A stretch of 64,000 nt of DNA from Asterias amurensis (Eukaryota > Echinodermata > Asteroidea > Forcipulatida > Asteriidae), in NCBI RefSeq assembly GCF_032118995.1, contig NC_092657.1:9859391-9923390 (forward strand), in the 5' to 3' direction. The stretch's first letter is position 1. Every line of letters starts with the position of its first letter. Below, in pieces: positions 22,355-34,600 of the stretch. Made by a program: the position numbers and the translations under genes. A model generated the notes under the pieces. It was not told the DNA's origin. It was given only the letters and a program-made list of their open reading frames with translations, and searched no databases.

Positions 22355-23275
22355 TTATTTGTCATTTTGTAAATAGAGTAAATTGGAGTTATTCTCCAGC
22401 TTGCCAGACTTTAAGCACTTGACGCATATTACAGTTAGATTTGACACTTGTACTTCAAGTACCCTTGGACTGTCAGCAATCTCAGAGAAGCTGACTGTGA
22501 ATTTACAAATAGGACATTTTACTGTTGCACTGTTGTTAAACTTGGAGAAGTCAGACAAACACTTGGCACAAAAATAATGTTGACATGGTGTTTGAACAAA
22601 GTCGGGGGAAATAATGCACTGACAGAGAGTACAGATGTACAGAAAATCTTCACCGTCTTTTCCAAGTATGTCAAAGGTTGGACAAATTTCACTTAGGTCA
22701 TCACTTGTCGATGAAGTTAAAGCTGAGAAGATGTAATCAACCGAGATCTGGAACGGAGTGTCATTGAGCTGCTCCTGCTTCTTAAAACGATTAAGCCAGT
22801 CACGTTTCCGTTTGTTTGGGCGGCCACCTTTTTAAAATTTAGAGATTCTCCACCTATCTTGCATCCAGTTCGTGTATGTTTAGACCAGACAACCAGATTT
22901 GAGGTTGTCATTCATTATATTTAAATTTTTAACTTTTCGTAATGTTGTAAAAATAAAACTCGATTCAACCTCCTTAAGGCTGTGAAGCTTTTATTTGCGA
23001 AAAAAAACAATGAACAAAATAATAAATATTTCACATATATGGTCTTGATCCAGCATGATTATGTCTGGTCTTTCTTGCACAGGTTGTACAAAGGTTGGAT
23101 GGGTGCAAATCAAATTCGTCGTCCAATGTCTCAATTCCAAAAACCGAATAAATATCTTTCCTGTAATAGCTGCAGGGTAATGTTCTTTTCTCCTCCTCTG
23201 TGGTGTTTTATTTCGCTTGACGGTTTCCACAAACTCCACCTTTAATATTTCATTTTTGTGAAGATAAAAACTCAT
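22355..23275 (-). pseudogene. RAG1-like N-terminal zinc-module and RING relic (copy D)
   Basis: Read on the minus strand. At 23275 one frame starts with MSFYLHKNEIL, matching the MSSY..H.NIL start of the copy at 31678. The neighbouring frame then carries VCGNRQAK, a stop, and FGIETLDDEFDLHPSNLCTT with CARK. This corresponds to the 'C..CG ... D..D.HP...C..C' N-terminal module of vertebrate RAG1. After a ~130-bp gap comes W-S-K-H-T-R-T-G-C-K-I (about 22890-22860), like RAG1's W.PHT..C..C, then a basic GGRPNKRKRDWLNRFKK. From 22830 to 22360 a single uninterrupted frame without an early Met contains a complete RING: CTLC, CQHYFC, C..FSKF, CPIC, then a CxxC knuckle (VICVKC). One zinc Cys of the first module and one of the W.HT module are lost. 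No core follows, so this is a truncated copy. Confidence 0.7.
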
Positions 23276-23619
23276 ACTCTGGCCGAGATATTATGGCAAA
23301 TCCACGAAAGTCACCATTGTGGGACCCAATCAACTCGAGTCCAACCAGCCCCGATTATTATTTGTGTGTGCCGCGGCGCGCAAAGCAGCTAGGTTATACT
23401 GTTAATTTTTCGCGGGTTCTCCCATGAATAATCACGGGCGCCCCGCTGCAGCGCGCTCTACCTGTATTATTGCCATTACGGAGTACTGCTCGACACCGTC
23501 GCTCAACGCCATATGACCCCTCCAAGAAAAGTTTAATTTTACATGGCCCAATACAGACAAATATCGGATTATTTTAGGAAAAGTATGATCTCTTACACTA
23601 CCCTTACACAAATGGCATT

Positions 23620-24170
23620 CTCATGGGATCTCATGGGGTTCCTTTGGGAATAAGTTTTCCATGGGGAATAAGTTTTCCCCATGTCCTCCCATGGGTCTTT
23701 GCTATTGGTCCCCATGGGATTCCATGGCGTCCCCATGGGATTACATGGGAGCATTCCTTTCCCATTCAATCAACGAGGGAACCCCATGGGATTTTTTCCC
23801 CCATTCAATCACCATGGTATAATATCATGGGGAACCCATGAGAGCATTTTTTACCCTTCCAATCACCATGTTGTTCCCATGGGGACCATTCCTTTCCCAT
23901 ACAATCACCATGGTGTTCCCCCAATCACCATGGTGTTCCAATGGGGACCCCACGGGACCATTCCTTTCCCAACCAATCACCATGGTGTTCCAATGGGGAC
24001 CCCACGGGACCATTCCTTTCCCAACCAATCACCATGGTGTTCCCATGGGGACCCCACGGGACCATTCCTTTCCCAACCAATCACCATGGTGTTCCCATGG
24101 GGGAACATGGGACTATTCCTTTCCCAACCAATCACCATGGTGTTCCCATTGTGACCCCATGGGAGTATTT
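23620..24170. repeat. 52-bp satellite with CCATGG motif
   Basis: Between about 23935 and 24160 a 52-bp unit repeats head to tail: the word ATGGGGACCCCACGGGACCA and CCAATCACCATGGTGTTCC recur at 23941, 23993, 24045 and 24097. Degenerate flanking units extend from about 23620 to 24320. Because 52 is not a multiple of three, the long overlapping ORFs on both strands (for example GDPTGPFLSQPITMVF) rotate through frames and need not be protein-coding. Confidence 0.85.
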
Positions 24171-24399
24171 TTCCCTAATCAACCAGCGTATCCCTATGGG
24201 ATTAGTAGGAGCATTCATTTCACTTTTTGTCCTCACCATGGAAATCCGTGGAGGCCCAATGAGGGAACCTGGAGGATCCAAAAAATTACCCCTTTCCACT
24301 CCCTCAATAATTGCATGCAAAAAAAATCCCTATCATGGTATCTCATGACATTATATTATGTGGTTCCAAATGGGGTGTAATCTAGCTTTTTAAAACCAT

Positions 24400-25615
24400 G
24401 TGTCATGTACCAAAAATCGGATTTAAAATCCCTGTGGAGGATGGGGTGCATGTACATGTTACATCATGACAGCAGATTAAGACTTTGGATATGGCTTGTA
24501 ATATGCTTTAACTGGAATGTAGAACTACTTTGGTTAACATGTCATTAACATGTACAATGTGTTAACTGATTATAAAAAGAAGCCTTTCCAAGACCAAATG
24601 GATTTGTTTATTCAAGAAAATCATCCTTTTATTTACAAATTAAAAACATGAATAAAATTTGCATTTATCATTTGATTAGTTAAACGCATTGAATAGATTC
24701 ATTAATTTTGTAGAAAAATACAATAAATTTGGTTAATTAGAAAATACAATTAATTTGGCAATTGGTTAAAGGCCGTGGATATTGGCCATGGTTTTGACAT
24801 CACTTCGGGCCTATAACTTTAAGTGCCCCTCATAGCAGTCTTCCATGTTCAGATAGCAATTTACGACTTCGAGGTGAAGACATGACAAAAATCATATGAT
24901 GATGTCAAGAGAGCTGTTTTGGGCTGCGCTACGAAAACAGCTAATGACACATTTCCAGTCACGGCTGTTCCGCTCCCATAGACCGTGCATAAAAAAGTAT
25001 TAACAAACGCACGGTGGTGTTTGTTTACTCCAGTAACGCACGAACCAAAACCAAGATGGCGGCCCCCATTAACGTAAAAAATAACACGATCGGGCGATCG
25101 TTTTTCACCATTTTTTTTCAAATACTGTGCAACTTTCATCACCAGGAATGTAATGTTTTTTCTTAGTTATATTATATTTGATAAGTTTCTGATGATTAAA
25201 ATGTTTTAAATAAAATAAACGGAAAACCTGACGTCTTTTGTGTAACTTTTTGTGTTATTTTATTTTATTCTTTTATTACATAAATAGGCATATGTATGAA
25301 TTTTCAAAACAAGTAATTTTAAGTGCTGTTTGATTTCATTTGAAAGAGCAGGTCTCATGTAACATTTTAAGCCATAGATGAACCATCTACCCCAATGCTA
25401 TGCAGAGTTATGGCGAAAATGATGTCACCAATACAGCTCAGGTACGAGTCATGAAGCCCACTGGTTTATTGCAGTCAATGTTGTGATCATTGTGTACACA
25501 ATGTGTGCTAACTCAACATGTAATGATACACTGCATTAAGTATAAGTACTACGCTGTATGTTTATATCACCGGTTCATTGTTTGGGTCAATACAAAGAAT
25601 AACATGAATTAGTCT
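24400..25615. other. AT-rich intergenic stretch, no gene seen
   Basis: I find no domain-like ORF. A minus-strand frame at 25142-24861 is open for 93 codons but has no recognisable motif. Confidence 0.45.
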
Positions 25616-25629
25616 ATGTAAGGTCCATA

Positions 25630-25890
25630 AAAATATTTAAGGTCAAAGGTTAACAGCAATATTTGAGGTCAAAGGTCAAAGGTCAGACATTTTATATGAC
25701 TAAATTATTCTGAGAATAGGGTGAAGTACACGATAAAATAAGTAAAATAAAGTATTGCATAAACAAGTGATGTTGACCTCCACCTACAGTACTTGATTGT
25801 GTGGTCATTTTGGATAATATTTTAGGTCAAAGGTCAATAGCAACAATTGGGGTCAAAGGGCATTATCAGTATTCAGGGTCAAAGGTTAGG
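25630..25890 (+). promoter_or_regulatory. Array of AGGTCA direct repeats (DR1-like)
   Basis: GGTCAAAGG recurs at roughly 27-30-bp intervals. At 25666-25685 three AGGTCA half-sites follow each other with single-base spacers. At 25824-25836 there is another AGGTCAAAGGTCA. AGGTCA-n-AGGTCA is the known DR1 binding site of RXR heterodimers and HNF4-type nuclear receptors. The array looks like a decayed tandem repeat (AATATT..AGGTCAAAGGT..A.C), so the sites may be a by-product of repeat composition. Confidence 0.45.
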
Positions 25891-26215
25891 TTATTTAACA
25901 TATTAAGTCCAAATGTAAGTAAAATTACAATCGATTGCATTGTGATGTTGATTACATGTTCATGTACATGTAAAGTATGTACCTGCTTGTATGGTAATTT
26001 TTAAGTTCTTAAATTGTCATTGAGAATGAAAAGCTTAAAAATTAACTAGTACTTACACATTTCCAATGCAAAAAAGAAAACACATATTTTTTAAATGGCC
26101 CAAACTTAATATTTCAGATAAAGAGCAACTTACTTCGAAATAAGTGGAGCTGCTACATGTACTATTAATTCTAGTAAAATAAAATTTGTTTACCTCAATA
26201 TTGACCTTTCTTAGA

Positions 26216-26957
26216 CTAGAGAAACTTGAGATCCCCACTCCTCATGTCTGCGATGATCTCAGATAGTTCAAGAAACACTGTTATGTATGATTCCGTGGTA
26301 CTCTGCTTATAGTGAATTTCAAACTCATCGGTATTTTCTACTTGTTTTACAAATTTGCCCTCCCACCAAATTTCATCTCCTGCCTCTGTCCACAGGTGTG
26401 TGAAAGTGTGTCCGATCAAGTCTGATGGATTGGTCAGCAGGTGTTCAATCTCTGAGTCACTATTTGAGTTTGATGGCTCCATTAGAGTTACTAAGTTGGC
26501 TTTTAATATCTCTAATGGGAGGGGACGTTTGTTGGCAGAAAAAGCAAAGAGGTTCTGTGTGGCTTTCTGTTGAATAATTTTTTTCCTTGCATTAATTTGT
26601 GTCTTAAGTGCTGAAAGTTGCTGGGTTGTACTTTTTCCTTTAAGTTCTTGATCCATTTGAGTTTTGTCTTTCCAAAGACCACCATACCTAGCTAAATTGT
26701 CCAAGAGTGCTTCACGTGAATCCCGTACATCTTGATCTTTTTTTTCTTTTTCTTTTCTTTTTGTTTGAAGATGGTGTTGGCGCTGTTGCTCTACTGTATG
26801 CTGTCGCTCCCTGTCAGCCTTTTGCGAGTGAGCGGATTCTTTCCTTGCTCTGTCAAGCATTGTCTCCTTTGTATTTTTGTCCATTGATGACAACCAGTTT
26901 TCAGTTAAATTGTTAGTGTACATTATCTTCGACTCACTGTTAGCCTTGATCAAGGCT
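26216..26957 (-). pseudogene. C-terminal part of uncharacterised multicopy family (copy A)
   Basis: The minus-strand frame is open to 26216. Its family-like part begins at about 26955 (TALIKANSESKIMYTNNLTE) and runs through a long charged coiled-coil (KESAHSQKADRERQHTVEQQ and following), LARYGGLWKDKTQMDQELKG, SALKTQINARKKIIQQKA, and a compact C-terminal domain (LIGHTFTHLWTEAGDEIWWE ... MRSGDLKFL). From memory this is the C-terminal half of a large protein family present in many copies, without assigned function, in echinoderms, corals and fish. The YGGLW and GH.F.H.W...G...W signatures are diagnostic to me. The upstream extension of the frame to 27106 is probably readthrough into unrelated sequence. 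Confidence 0.65.
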
Positions 26958-28459
26958 GTTGACGTACTGTTCCCCGGCCCGGTTCGCTGCACACATGCAG
27001 TGCATACACAAATGTACATTACCATACATTGTACAGCGAGAACAGTATAGCGTAGTCGTGAGTACGGTCGTGTCTTTCTACTTTCAACCTCGCACACGTG
27101 GCTCAAACAACAGCCTTGATGGGTTTGTAAAGCTTTATCGGAATTCCGATAAAAGGGTATTCATGATGTGGGCGTGTCATTCTAAACATTGGCCAATCAC
27201 AGGCGCGATTGAGAATGACGTATTACTGCAAGCAATCATGCCACGTCCATGCATGCATGCGTGTGTGTGTGTGTACGCTGTACGCTAGCTGTATGGACAT
27301 GTACTGTAATACGTGCTTTTTATAGCAGTGTCGGGAGCGTGGTGTGTATTTTAGCTATGATTGTAAGGGGTCTGAATGCGCTGCCGGACGGGTGAGCCGA
27401 ACAAGACTCGCCCGGACGGTAATGATGTTGAACAACTTCGAACTACTTCCGTTGTCTTGCGTTTCATTATAACACGAGGACTAGCATCATAATTACAACG
27501 TAGCTGGTAGATTTGTCCCTGAATTGAAAGCTGCTGTACTATTAGTGTAACTTTGTAGTGTAGTACTAGTAGTATGGCAAGAGTTAGTTTATGAAATTGA
27601 ACTTTACTTGTAGTTGTTGTTCCTCCACATGTTCAGCCACACGCCATCTTCTACCGTCTGGTATGTTTTCGACAACACATATTTTCGATCCCCAACTTTG
27701 ATTTACCGCGAGAAACGTAATAAATAATATATGTCTACATTAAGACAAAATAAACAGCTGGGTTTCTTATCTCATCTGGTCTGTGTTTGTGCTTCAAGGG
27801 GATGGGGTGTGTTGTACTGTCATATGCCCAACACCTAAGAATTCTTACCAAGTAGCCATCTTGCCGGAAACCCATGACACCTGGATACTTTTTTAACCTT
27901 TCTCAAACACATTTCACATGTTCTAATTTTCTTCCTTCTATTTCTAAACCCATGATTGATGCATTAAACGCGGTTGTTATATTTTGTTGAAAGTTTCTGT
28001 AGTTGTGTTGCAAATTATACACCACTGATTTCCAGCGACTTACTGTTTTGTTTTACTAGTAGGGATTTCTCCCTCGCCCGCCGCCATTGCAACTACAACC
28101 ACGGTTTGTTTACAATTACGTCGACGAGCACGTGTGTGCGAGTGCTTGCAGAACGTTGTGATTGACATCGCAGCGAGAGTTTATAGGTCAACCAACAACC
28201 AATGAGAACGGGTTGTAAGTAAACATTAGCATAATGAGCTCCGCCCTAAATTTTGGCAGATACAAAACCATCAAGGCGCTACTTAGGAAGTACCCATGTA
28301 CCGCAAGTGTACTGTATACAGATGGTACATGTACATGTACAGTACGTATGTGTGTACATACGTTGTATACGTATTATATGCACTGTGTTATGTTTGGGGG
28401 TGCACTGGTGGAATTCAGTGATGGGGACTGGGATTTTGCAGATTGCGGCTGGCTGTAGC
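26958..28459. other. ~1.5-kb segment splitting copy A, bounded by GCCTTGATCAAGGCT
   Basis: Both edges carry the same 15-bp palindrome-like word: GCCTTGATCAAGGCT at 26943-26957 and at 28460-28474. Between them I find no part of the protein family. There is only GT/AC-rich simple sequence (for example GTACATGTACATGTACAGTA at about 28323, (GT)n at 27262) and a CpG-rich patch near 27370-27420. About 150 codons normally present between the two protein halves are missing. This fits an insertion or a replacement joined at the repeated word. Confidence 0.55.
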
Positions 28460-30066
28460 GCCTTGATCAAGGCTAGACACGCTGTAATGCATTGATTATT
28501 TTCCATGTCATGCTTTACTGCTCGTAAACAATCATTAGATAGGTTCCACACTTTCGTAAGGAAGTCCATTACATATGGTCGAAGGAAAAAACAAGCTCCC
28601 GAATTCATGAAGTATATGTGGAATCTGTTTCCAATCACTGCTTGAAGTGGATTTTTTTTAATCCCATTCATTTGAAGATGAGTCTTAATTTCTGCGGGTA
28701 AACCTGCTCCATCTTTGAAACAAAGGCGACCAAGGGACTGAACAAGAGCAAAAGCAGCACTGCAGCCACGAGTCTTGAAACTCATTGTTATTGTATTTGT
28801 CTCCCAAGACTTGACTGTTTTATCTGCAGTTTTTGCGAACGTGTCCAGCGGGTGCATTCCACAAAAGAAGGTATTCATTTCTTGGTTGGTGGGATCTTGT
28901 TGAGTTCGTTGTTCTAACTTTCTATTTGCCGACTTATTGACCACATGTCGATCTGTCATTGTATTTGCAATGTTTCCCAATATTTTGTGTTTTATTTGTA
29001 GGTGTTTGCAGGATGACTCTACATTGTCCAATGTATTATTGATAACTTCTACATAAGCATCTGCATCCCCACATGACATTTCCTTGATACCAACAGTGAA
29101 GCAATTGGACTTTGTAGCAATCTGAACCTCTCCAAAATGATGTCGCTTTTTTGTTGTTCCGTCGTATTTGATTGTAGTATCTCTGGCATATAAAAGTTCT
29201 TCCCCCAAATGAAACTTAGAAAGTTCTCTCATTTCGGGGATCATTCTGGTGCAAGTGCTGGCGTCAGGAAGCGGCCCAAGGGTTTGGTCTGTAAATTTCT
29301 CAACACAGTATCTTATCACTGGTGAAATGTTTGAAGTTGCAACTTGGCGACATGCACAAAAATAAACACATTCTCGTACAGATGAACTATATTTGCATCC
29401 ATTTTTCATTGTTGGAATTGTTTGATGCATTTGTAGTCAGCCAGTTTCTCTGCCAGAAGATCATTTTGAAGTTTTAGATATGTGTTCTCACGCTGTTCAT
29501 TTGCAAGTTTTTCTTCGATATTTTTGTCATTGGGCGATGATGGTTGACTAGTCATCTTGTTGGCCTTTTTTCTTTGGTTGTAGAGTAGATTACTCTTTTG
29601 TTTTCTTACTTTTCTCAGGCCACTTTGAAGGCGGTTTATCTTTACCTGTAGATGTTTTGTCTTCATTGATGATTGATGTTTTATCAGGGTTTTTACTTTC
29701 CCTTTCAGTTGTACTATCTGTTTGTTCCTACGAGCGATTGTTTGTCTCTGTTTTCTACAAGAGACTTTCAGTTTTGAAATTGTCACATGTTTTTCCATTT
29801 TTCTTTAGATTCTTGACTTTATTTCTGACACGGTGTAATGCAGAAATCAGGCTGGCTTGTGCTGGAGCTGTCCACTGGTTATTGTCTTTGTAAATTTGTG
29901 AAAGCCAAGTGTGTATATCATTTTGTGTGTAGCCTCTGCTCTTAAGGTTTAAAATTTTTATGACTACACCATTAGAAAGTGGAACATCAAGAATGCAGGG
30001 TTGGTCACTTGTTAGTTTTTGAAAGGAAAGTCCCAATTGGAGACAAAATGGCCCAATTTCATCCAT
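28440..30066 (-). pseudogene. N-terminal and central part of uncharacterised multicopy family (copy A)
   Basis: The minus-strand start at 30066 (MDEIGPFCLQLGLSFQKLTS) runs to about 29755. After a frame change a coiled-coil segment (29798-29406, RQTIARRNKQIVQLKGKVKT) follows. After a second change comes a 300-residue globular region (29430-28440) with VRECVYFCACRQVATSNISP, a KYDGTTKKRHHFGEVQIATK block, NTMTDRHVVNKSANRKLE, NTFFCGMHPLDTFAKTAD and VIGNRFHIYFMNSGACFFL. The DGTTK and TMTDR Asp-containing motifs could be acidic positions of an RNase H-like nuclease, but that is speculation. Two frameshifts show it is not functional as it stands. Confidence 0.65.
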
Positions 30067-31677
30067 TGTGAGACGGTTTTACCAATTGTTGAAACATGAT
30101 GATTTCCAGTAAGCAAAGCAAGTTTAGTGTAAAGGTGGAAGAGTGCAGCTCAGGAGTTTCTGAAAATAACGATTTGAATTTTTATTTTATTTAATAGAAT
30201 CACTTAATTATACGTTGGTAAAGGGTAAGGGGGGTGGGGGCTTAATCGTAAAGCAAACATTGCAGAGCCTTCTTTCCATTATAAAAAAAGAAAAATTGGC
30301 CAGGGGTTCCCCTACAGGCGGTTGGCCCTTTTCACAGAAAGTGTAAAATATTTATGAACTAATTTAAAATTCTAAATGATTTAGAATCCCAATCAATTCA
30401 TAAGTATTTTATACAAACTTTTATACAAACAAAAATTATATTATAATATATTATTAGGCAAGGCCAAACTGGAAATATGTTATTGTTTTCTATTTCTATT
30501 TATTGTTTTATTATTAGGAAGTCTAATCAACATTAATTTTGTTTTCAAGGGTAACTGACTGACTGACTAATACTAAAAGGGGGCCTACAGTAAATGTAAC
30601 TTTGACTAACACATTATTTCATTCTGCGTTTACATGTTTATGGAAAAAAACATTAGGTAGGCCCATCCTCCATAATGCCATTTGTCCCCCATTTTATTAC
30701 TCATTTAACCGATTTAATTTCTCCTTTTTAAAGTTTTTATTTAACAATGAAAAATCCAGCTCAAACATTTTAATTAACTTATTATTCTGAGGTAATTAGC
30801 AGATTACTCACCTTTTTTGTTTGGGGAAGTACATTATATCCCGAAGACACGAACGTTTTATGAGCCTTGACACGACGGGAATACACACTCGACATATGCA
30901 CAGCATCGCGTGATCGCCGCGAAACGTCACGAAAACCCTGACAACAAAGTTGCCACATTATGGTCAAAAGTGCTTCGCGCGTAAAAAAACAGAAGCATCA
31001 AATATCTCTTTATTCACTAAGACTACTGAAACCACTGAAACAATTTCTTATACAGTATTTGTCAGTGACTCGAGATACAAGTAACATAAATACATATAAG
31101 GTCATTTTAACAAAATAAGTACGTACTGCAAACTTCGTTGGAAAATGTACCACCATTACAACGAGTAGAGCTTCTATTTTTAGATCCTTCACGATCCAGA
31201 AGCTTTAGGCATGCGCAACACAACACAATGACTGTTTTATGAGGGGTATGAACGAGCTTCTTTTTGAAACATTTACCGCTCGTCTTTTTTGACTTGCATA
31301 AAAATAGCGCCCTCTAGCGGCGACGCGCGCGCCTAACATAAACACTTCAGATAAACGTCGAAAACAAATTCCTCTCCAATTATACAGATATACACAAACG
31401 TGAATACAAATATTTACAATCGTGTCTTTATTAAAATTTAGGTTACAAATCTGGGCCAGAAAATTTTAGAGACTTATAGGCGTTTGTTTTGGGAAACTTT
31501 GTACGCCAGCTTCTGAAATGAACGTACGGGCTGTGTGGTCTTTGTGCGTTAATCAATACGAGTGACGTCACAGGAAGCCCGCGGAAATGAAAAAAAAGTT
31601 TTCCGTGTACAAACGAATAGGCATTATTTGAGGTGCTTCACAGTAGCCATCTATGCATGTTTTATACACGTTGAATA
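30067..31677. other. Intergenic stretch before the RAG1-like gene
   Basis: No gene is seen. It includes GCGCCCTCTAGCGGCGACGC at about 31310. I searched this flank by eye for terminal inverted repeats or RSS-like CACAGTG/ACAAAAACC signals belonging to the downstream transposase and found none that I could pair with the 3' side. Confidence 0.45.
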
Positions 31678-34600
31678 ATGAGCAGCTATGATTTCCATTT
31701 AAATATTCTTCGTAAATTGTGCCGTTGTTGTGGAAAAAGGCTAACACACAAAGCCCAGGATACAAGGAAACTAGTAGAGGCTTCAAGCTGTAGAAAAAAA
31801 ATTCTATGTTTTTTGGAGTAAACACTTGGGAGGACAGTAGTGATACGCACCCAAGGTATATTTGTTTAAACTGTTAGAGAAAAGTAAGACATTTACAGGC
31901 AGGGACTAGGGACTACAAAACTCCAGATACACCAGCTGTTGACTGGACAACACATACAAGAAATAAACGGTGTAAAATCTGCATTTGTACCACACTAATT
32001 CTAACACTGGACCGCAACCTAAAAGTAGGACTGCTACCAAGCCGATATCTGCCCAAGACGTACTGCTCGAAAGTTCTCCAAATTTAGAAGTATTTGGAAG
32101 GAAAGCTGACGAACATTCTGTCTTTATTTGCTCAATTTGTCAGTGTATTATTTCAAAACCCTCAGTGCAAACACCCTGTGAGCATTATTTTTGTGCAGTT
32201 TGTTTGTCCTCATATTTCAAATTTAATCGATCAACTCTACTCAAATGTCCATCTTGCATGTCACAAATTCAGTTCACTGATATTCGAGAAAGTCCACAAA
32301 TTTTGAACGTACAGCTTCAAAACTTGGATGTAGCTTGTGTTCTCTGTGGGGTCATTGGTCGACTGCAAAGCCTAGCAGCCCATTCGTGTAATGCATCACC
32401 GAAGTTGAATGACCCACAAAGTAAACACCGCTGATGCACTGTCGTAGAGAGTGTCGCCCCAACTAGTCCCGAGGATAGTCTCGCTGAAGCTGCTGCTATC
32501 CTCCGCAAGAGTGCCCTGTCGCATCCCCATGGGCAGCCAATTCCCCTGGCAGTTGAGAAGGCAGCTGATCGCTGGACCTGGATCAAGTTAAACCAGAGAG
32601 GAAAGGTTGCCACGTTAGAAACAGGAGGCAGGGTAAGTATTTACATTAACAACTCCTCAGCATTTTATAAATTGGTGTCACTGTCAAGGAATTGTTTTAA
32701 TGTCAATGAAACAACGCTACGATAGACAATGAAAACTAATATTTATTCCTTTTTACACAGCCTGCTCAAATACGCCAGGTTTCTAGCACGAAACAAGATG
32801 AGACGAACAGTTCATGTGAAAAGGAAACTTCCCCAATGCCACCCAACAAGGCCCTAGCTATGATGCGAGATGCTCATTTGGCATGGGACCAAGTGCGGAA
32901 AATACGACGGTATGTACATATCAGAGTTAACTTTGAAAACAAATGGCAATATTTAATATATCATAAAAAGTTGTTCAGTACATGTATTTCATCATGTCAT
33001 ATGTTATATTACCCCTTTTTCAGCTACATGCCGACTCCAACAATTTCGTCCGAAAGAGCCATGCGACGTAGCCAGAAAGAACTTCTGAAGAATTATGTTG
33101 AGGGTGAAATGGTTGCTCTGCAAATTTCGAGCTCTAAAGCAGATGCATTTGCTGGTTATATACTTCAAGATGCACCCTTTGTGAGATTAAATGATGTTTG
33201 CACCATGATCTTCGACTACCTTGACCGACTGGACCTGGAAGTATTATTTAAATAAATAAAAACATCATTATTAAAAAAGATGCTATTACAAGACATACAT
33301 GTATTACCAAATAACCGTTAGTATCGTCTATAATTACTGACTTTTTCTTCAATTTAAACAGGACAAACTCACTCACGTGGCGTAACGGCGTAATCCCGGA
33401 AAATGAAATATGGGTGAAGTTCGGCGGGGACAAGGGTGGATCATCGTTCAAAATGGCCTTCCAAATCATCAATGTAGTTCATCCCAACAGCTTAAAGAAC
33501 ACATTCACTTGTGCATGCTTTTGTGGAGATGACAGCTACTACAACCTGATGAAAACTCTTCCTCGTGTAATCAACCAAATCAGTGATCTTGCCAAGCTAG
33601 AATGGAGGTAGAATAATTTGATAATAATAATTATAAAAACAGGATTCATTCAACCAGAGTGACCTTTATAATTAGTATTTTTAATAAAACTTTGTTGATT
33701 TATCCATTTCCAGAGGGCGTAAATTTCGTCTTTTCAGCTTTGGCGATTATGCGTTCCTCACAAAGCTGTATGGAGTATGCAGCTCTAATGGTATGTATAC
33801 TGTGCCCATGACATGTAAACGCTATAGCACAAAGATTTAATTTTCAACCATGCAGAATATCATACAATTCCATTCATCCATTCATTCCATTCTTTTCTTT
33901 TTAATTATATTTTTTATCTTCAGGCCGATATTGCTGCATTTACTGCAGAATAAGCAAGAGTAATATGCAGCGACCACTATGCGAGCGCGACCGTCATTAG
34001 AAGGTCACTGCAGTCGATCAAGGAGCAGCATCAGCTCTTTGTTGAAGATGGGCAGAGGAGAAGCAGGGCCAAGGATGTGTCCTTGAGCATCGTAAGCTCA
34101 TCAAAATGTGCTTAAGAAACATTTTTTTTTAATTACTTGCAAAAAACACCTACTCTTTTTCCAAACTTGATATAGGTGATCGTCCCTACACACCACATAT
34201 CCCTTGGAGTGTTTAAAAGGTTGTATGACCTCTTCGAGCAGGCGTGCCATGATCTAGATGTAGCCATCCTGAAAGAGAGAGCCATTGCCAGAGATATTGA
34301 TGACGACTTTGAGGACGATTCAACGATCGACTTTGACAAGAAAGTTGACAACGAGCTGTGCAGGAAGAGGACAATCAAAAGAGATCTTCAAGAAAAGCGA
34401 GATCGACTTGAAGACCTCGAAGAGGACATTCCCCTTCCCCTTCTTGACAACCATCATAGAGTCAACGTATTGAGGGCAGACATTGCTGAAATGGTTTGTA
34501 AATCTATATTTCTCTGTCATTGTGATTTAACTTGTGAGCCAATGAATAAATAATTATATTTATTTTTTTAGGAACACAACCAGGGGACGACTGAACTGGA

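Noticed and set aside
23681..24380. Overlapping ORFs (GDPTGPFLSQPITMV type) of up to 180 codons
   Set aside because: They arise from a 52-bp satellite lacking stop codons in all phases, so there is no coding evidence.
24861..25142. 93-codon minus-strand ORF
   Set aside because: It has no motif, no splice context and no second copy. It is likely chance.
28322..28380. GTACATGTACATGTACAGTA palindromic tract as a regulatory element
   Set aside because: Similar GTAC/ACGT-rich words occur at 6480, 36070 and 52375, consistent with general sequence composition rather than a specific site.
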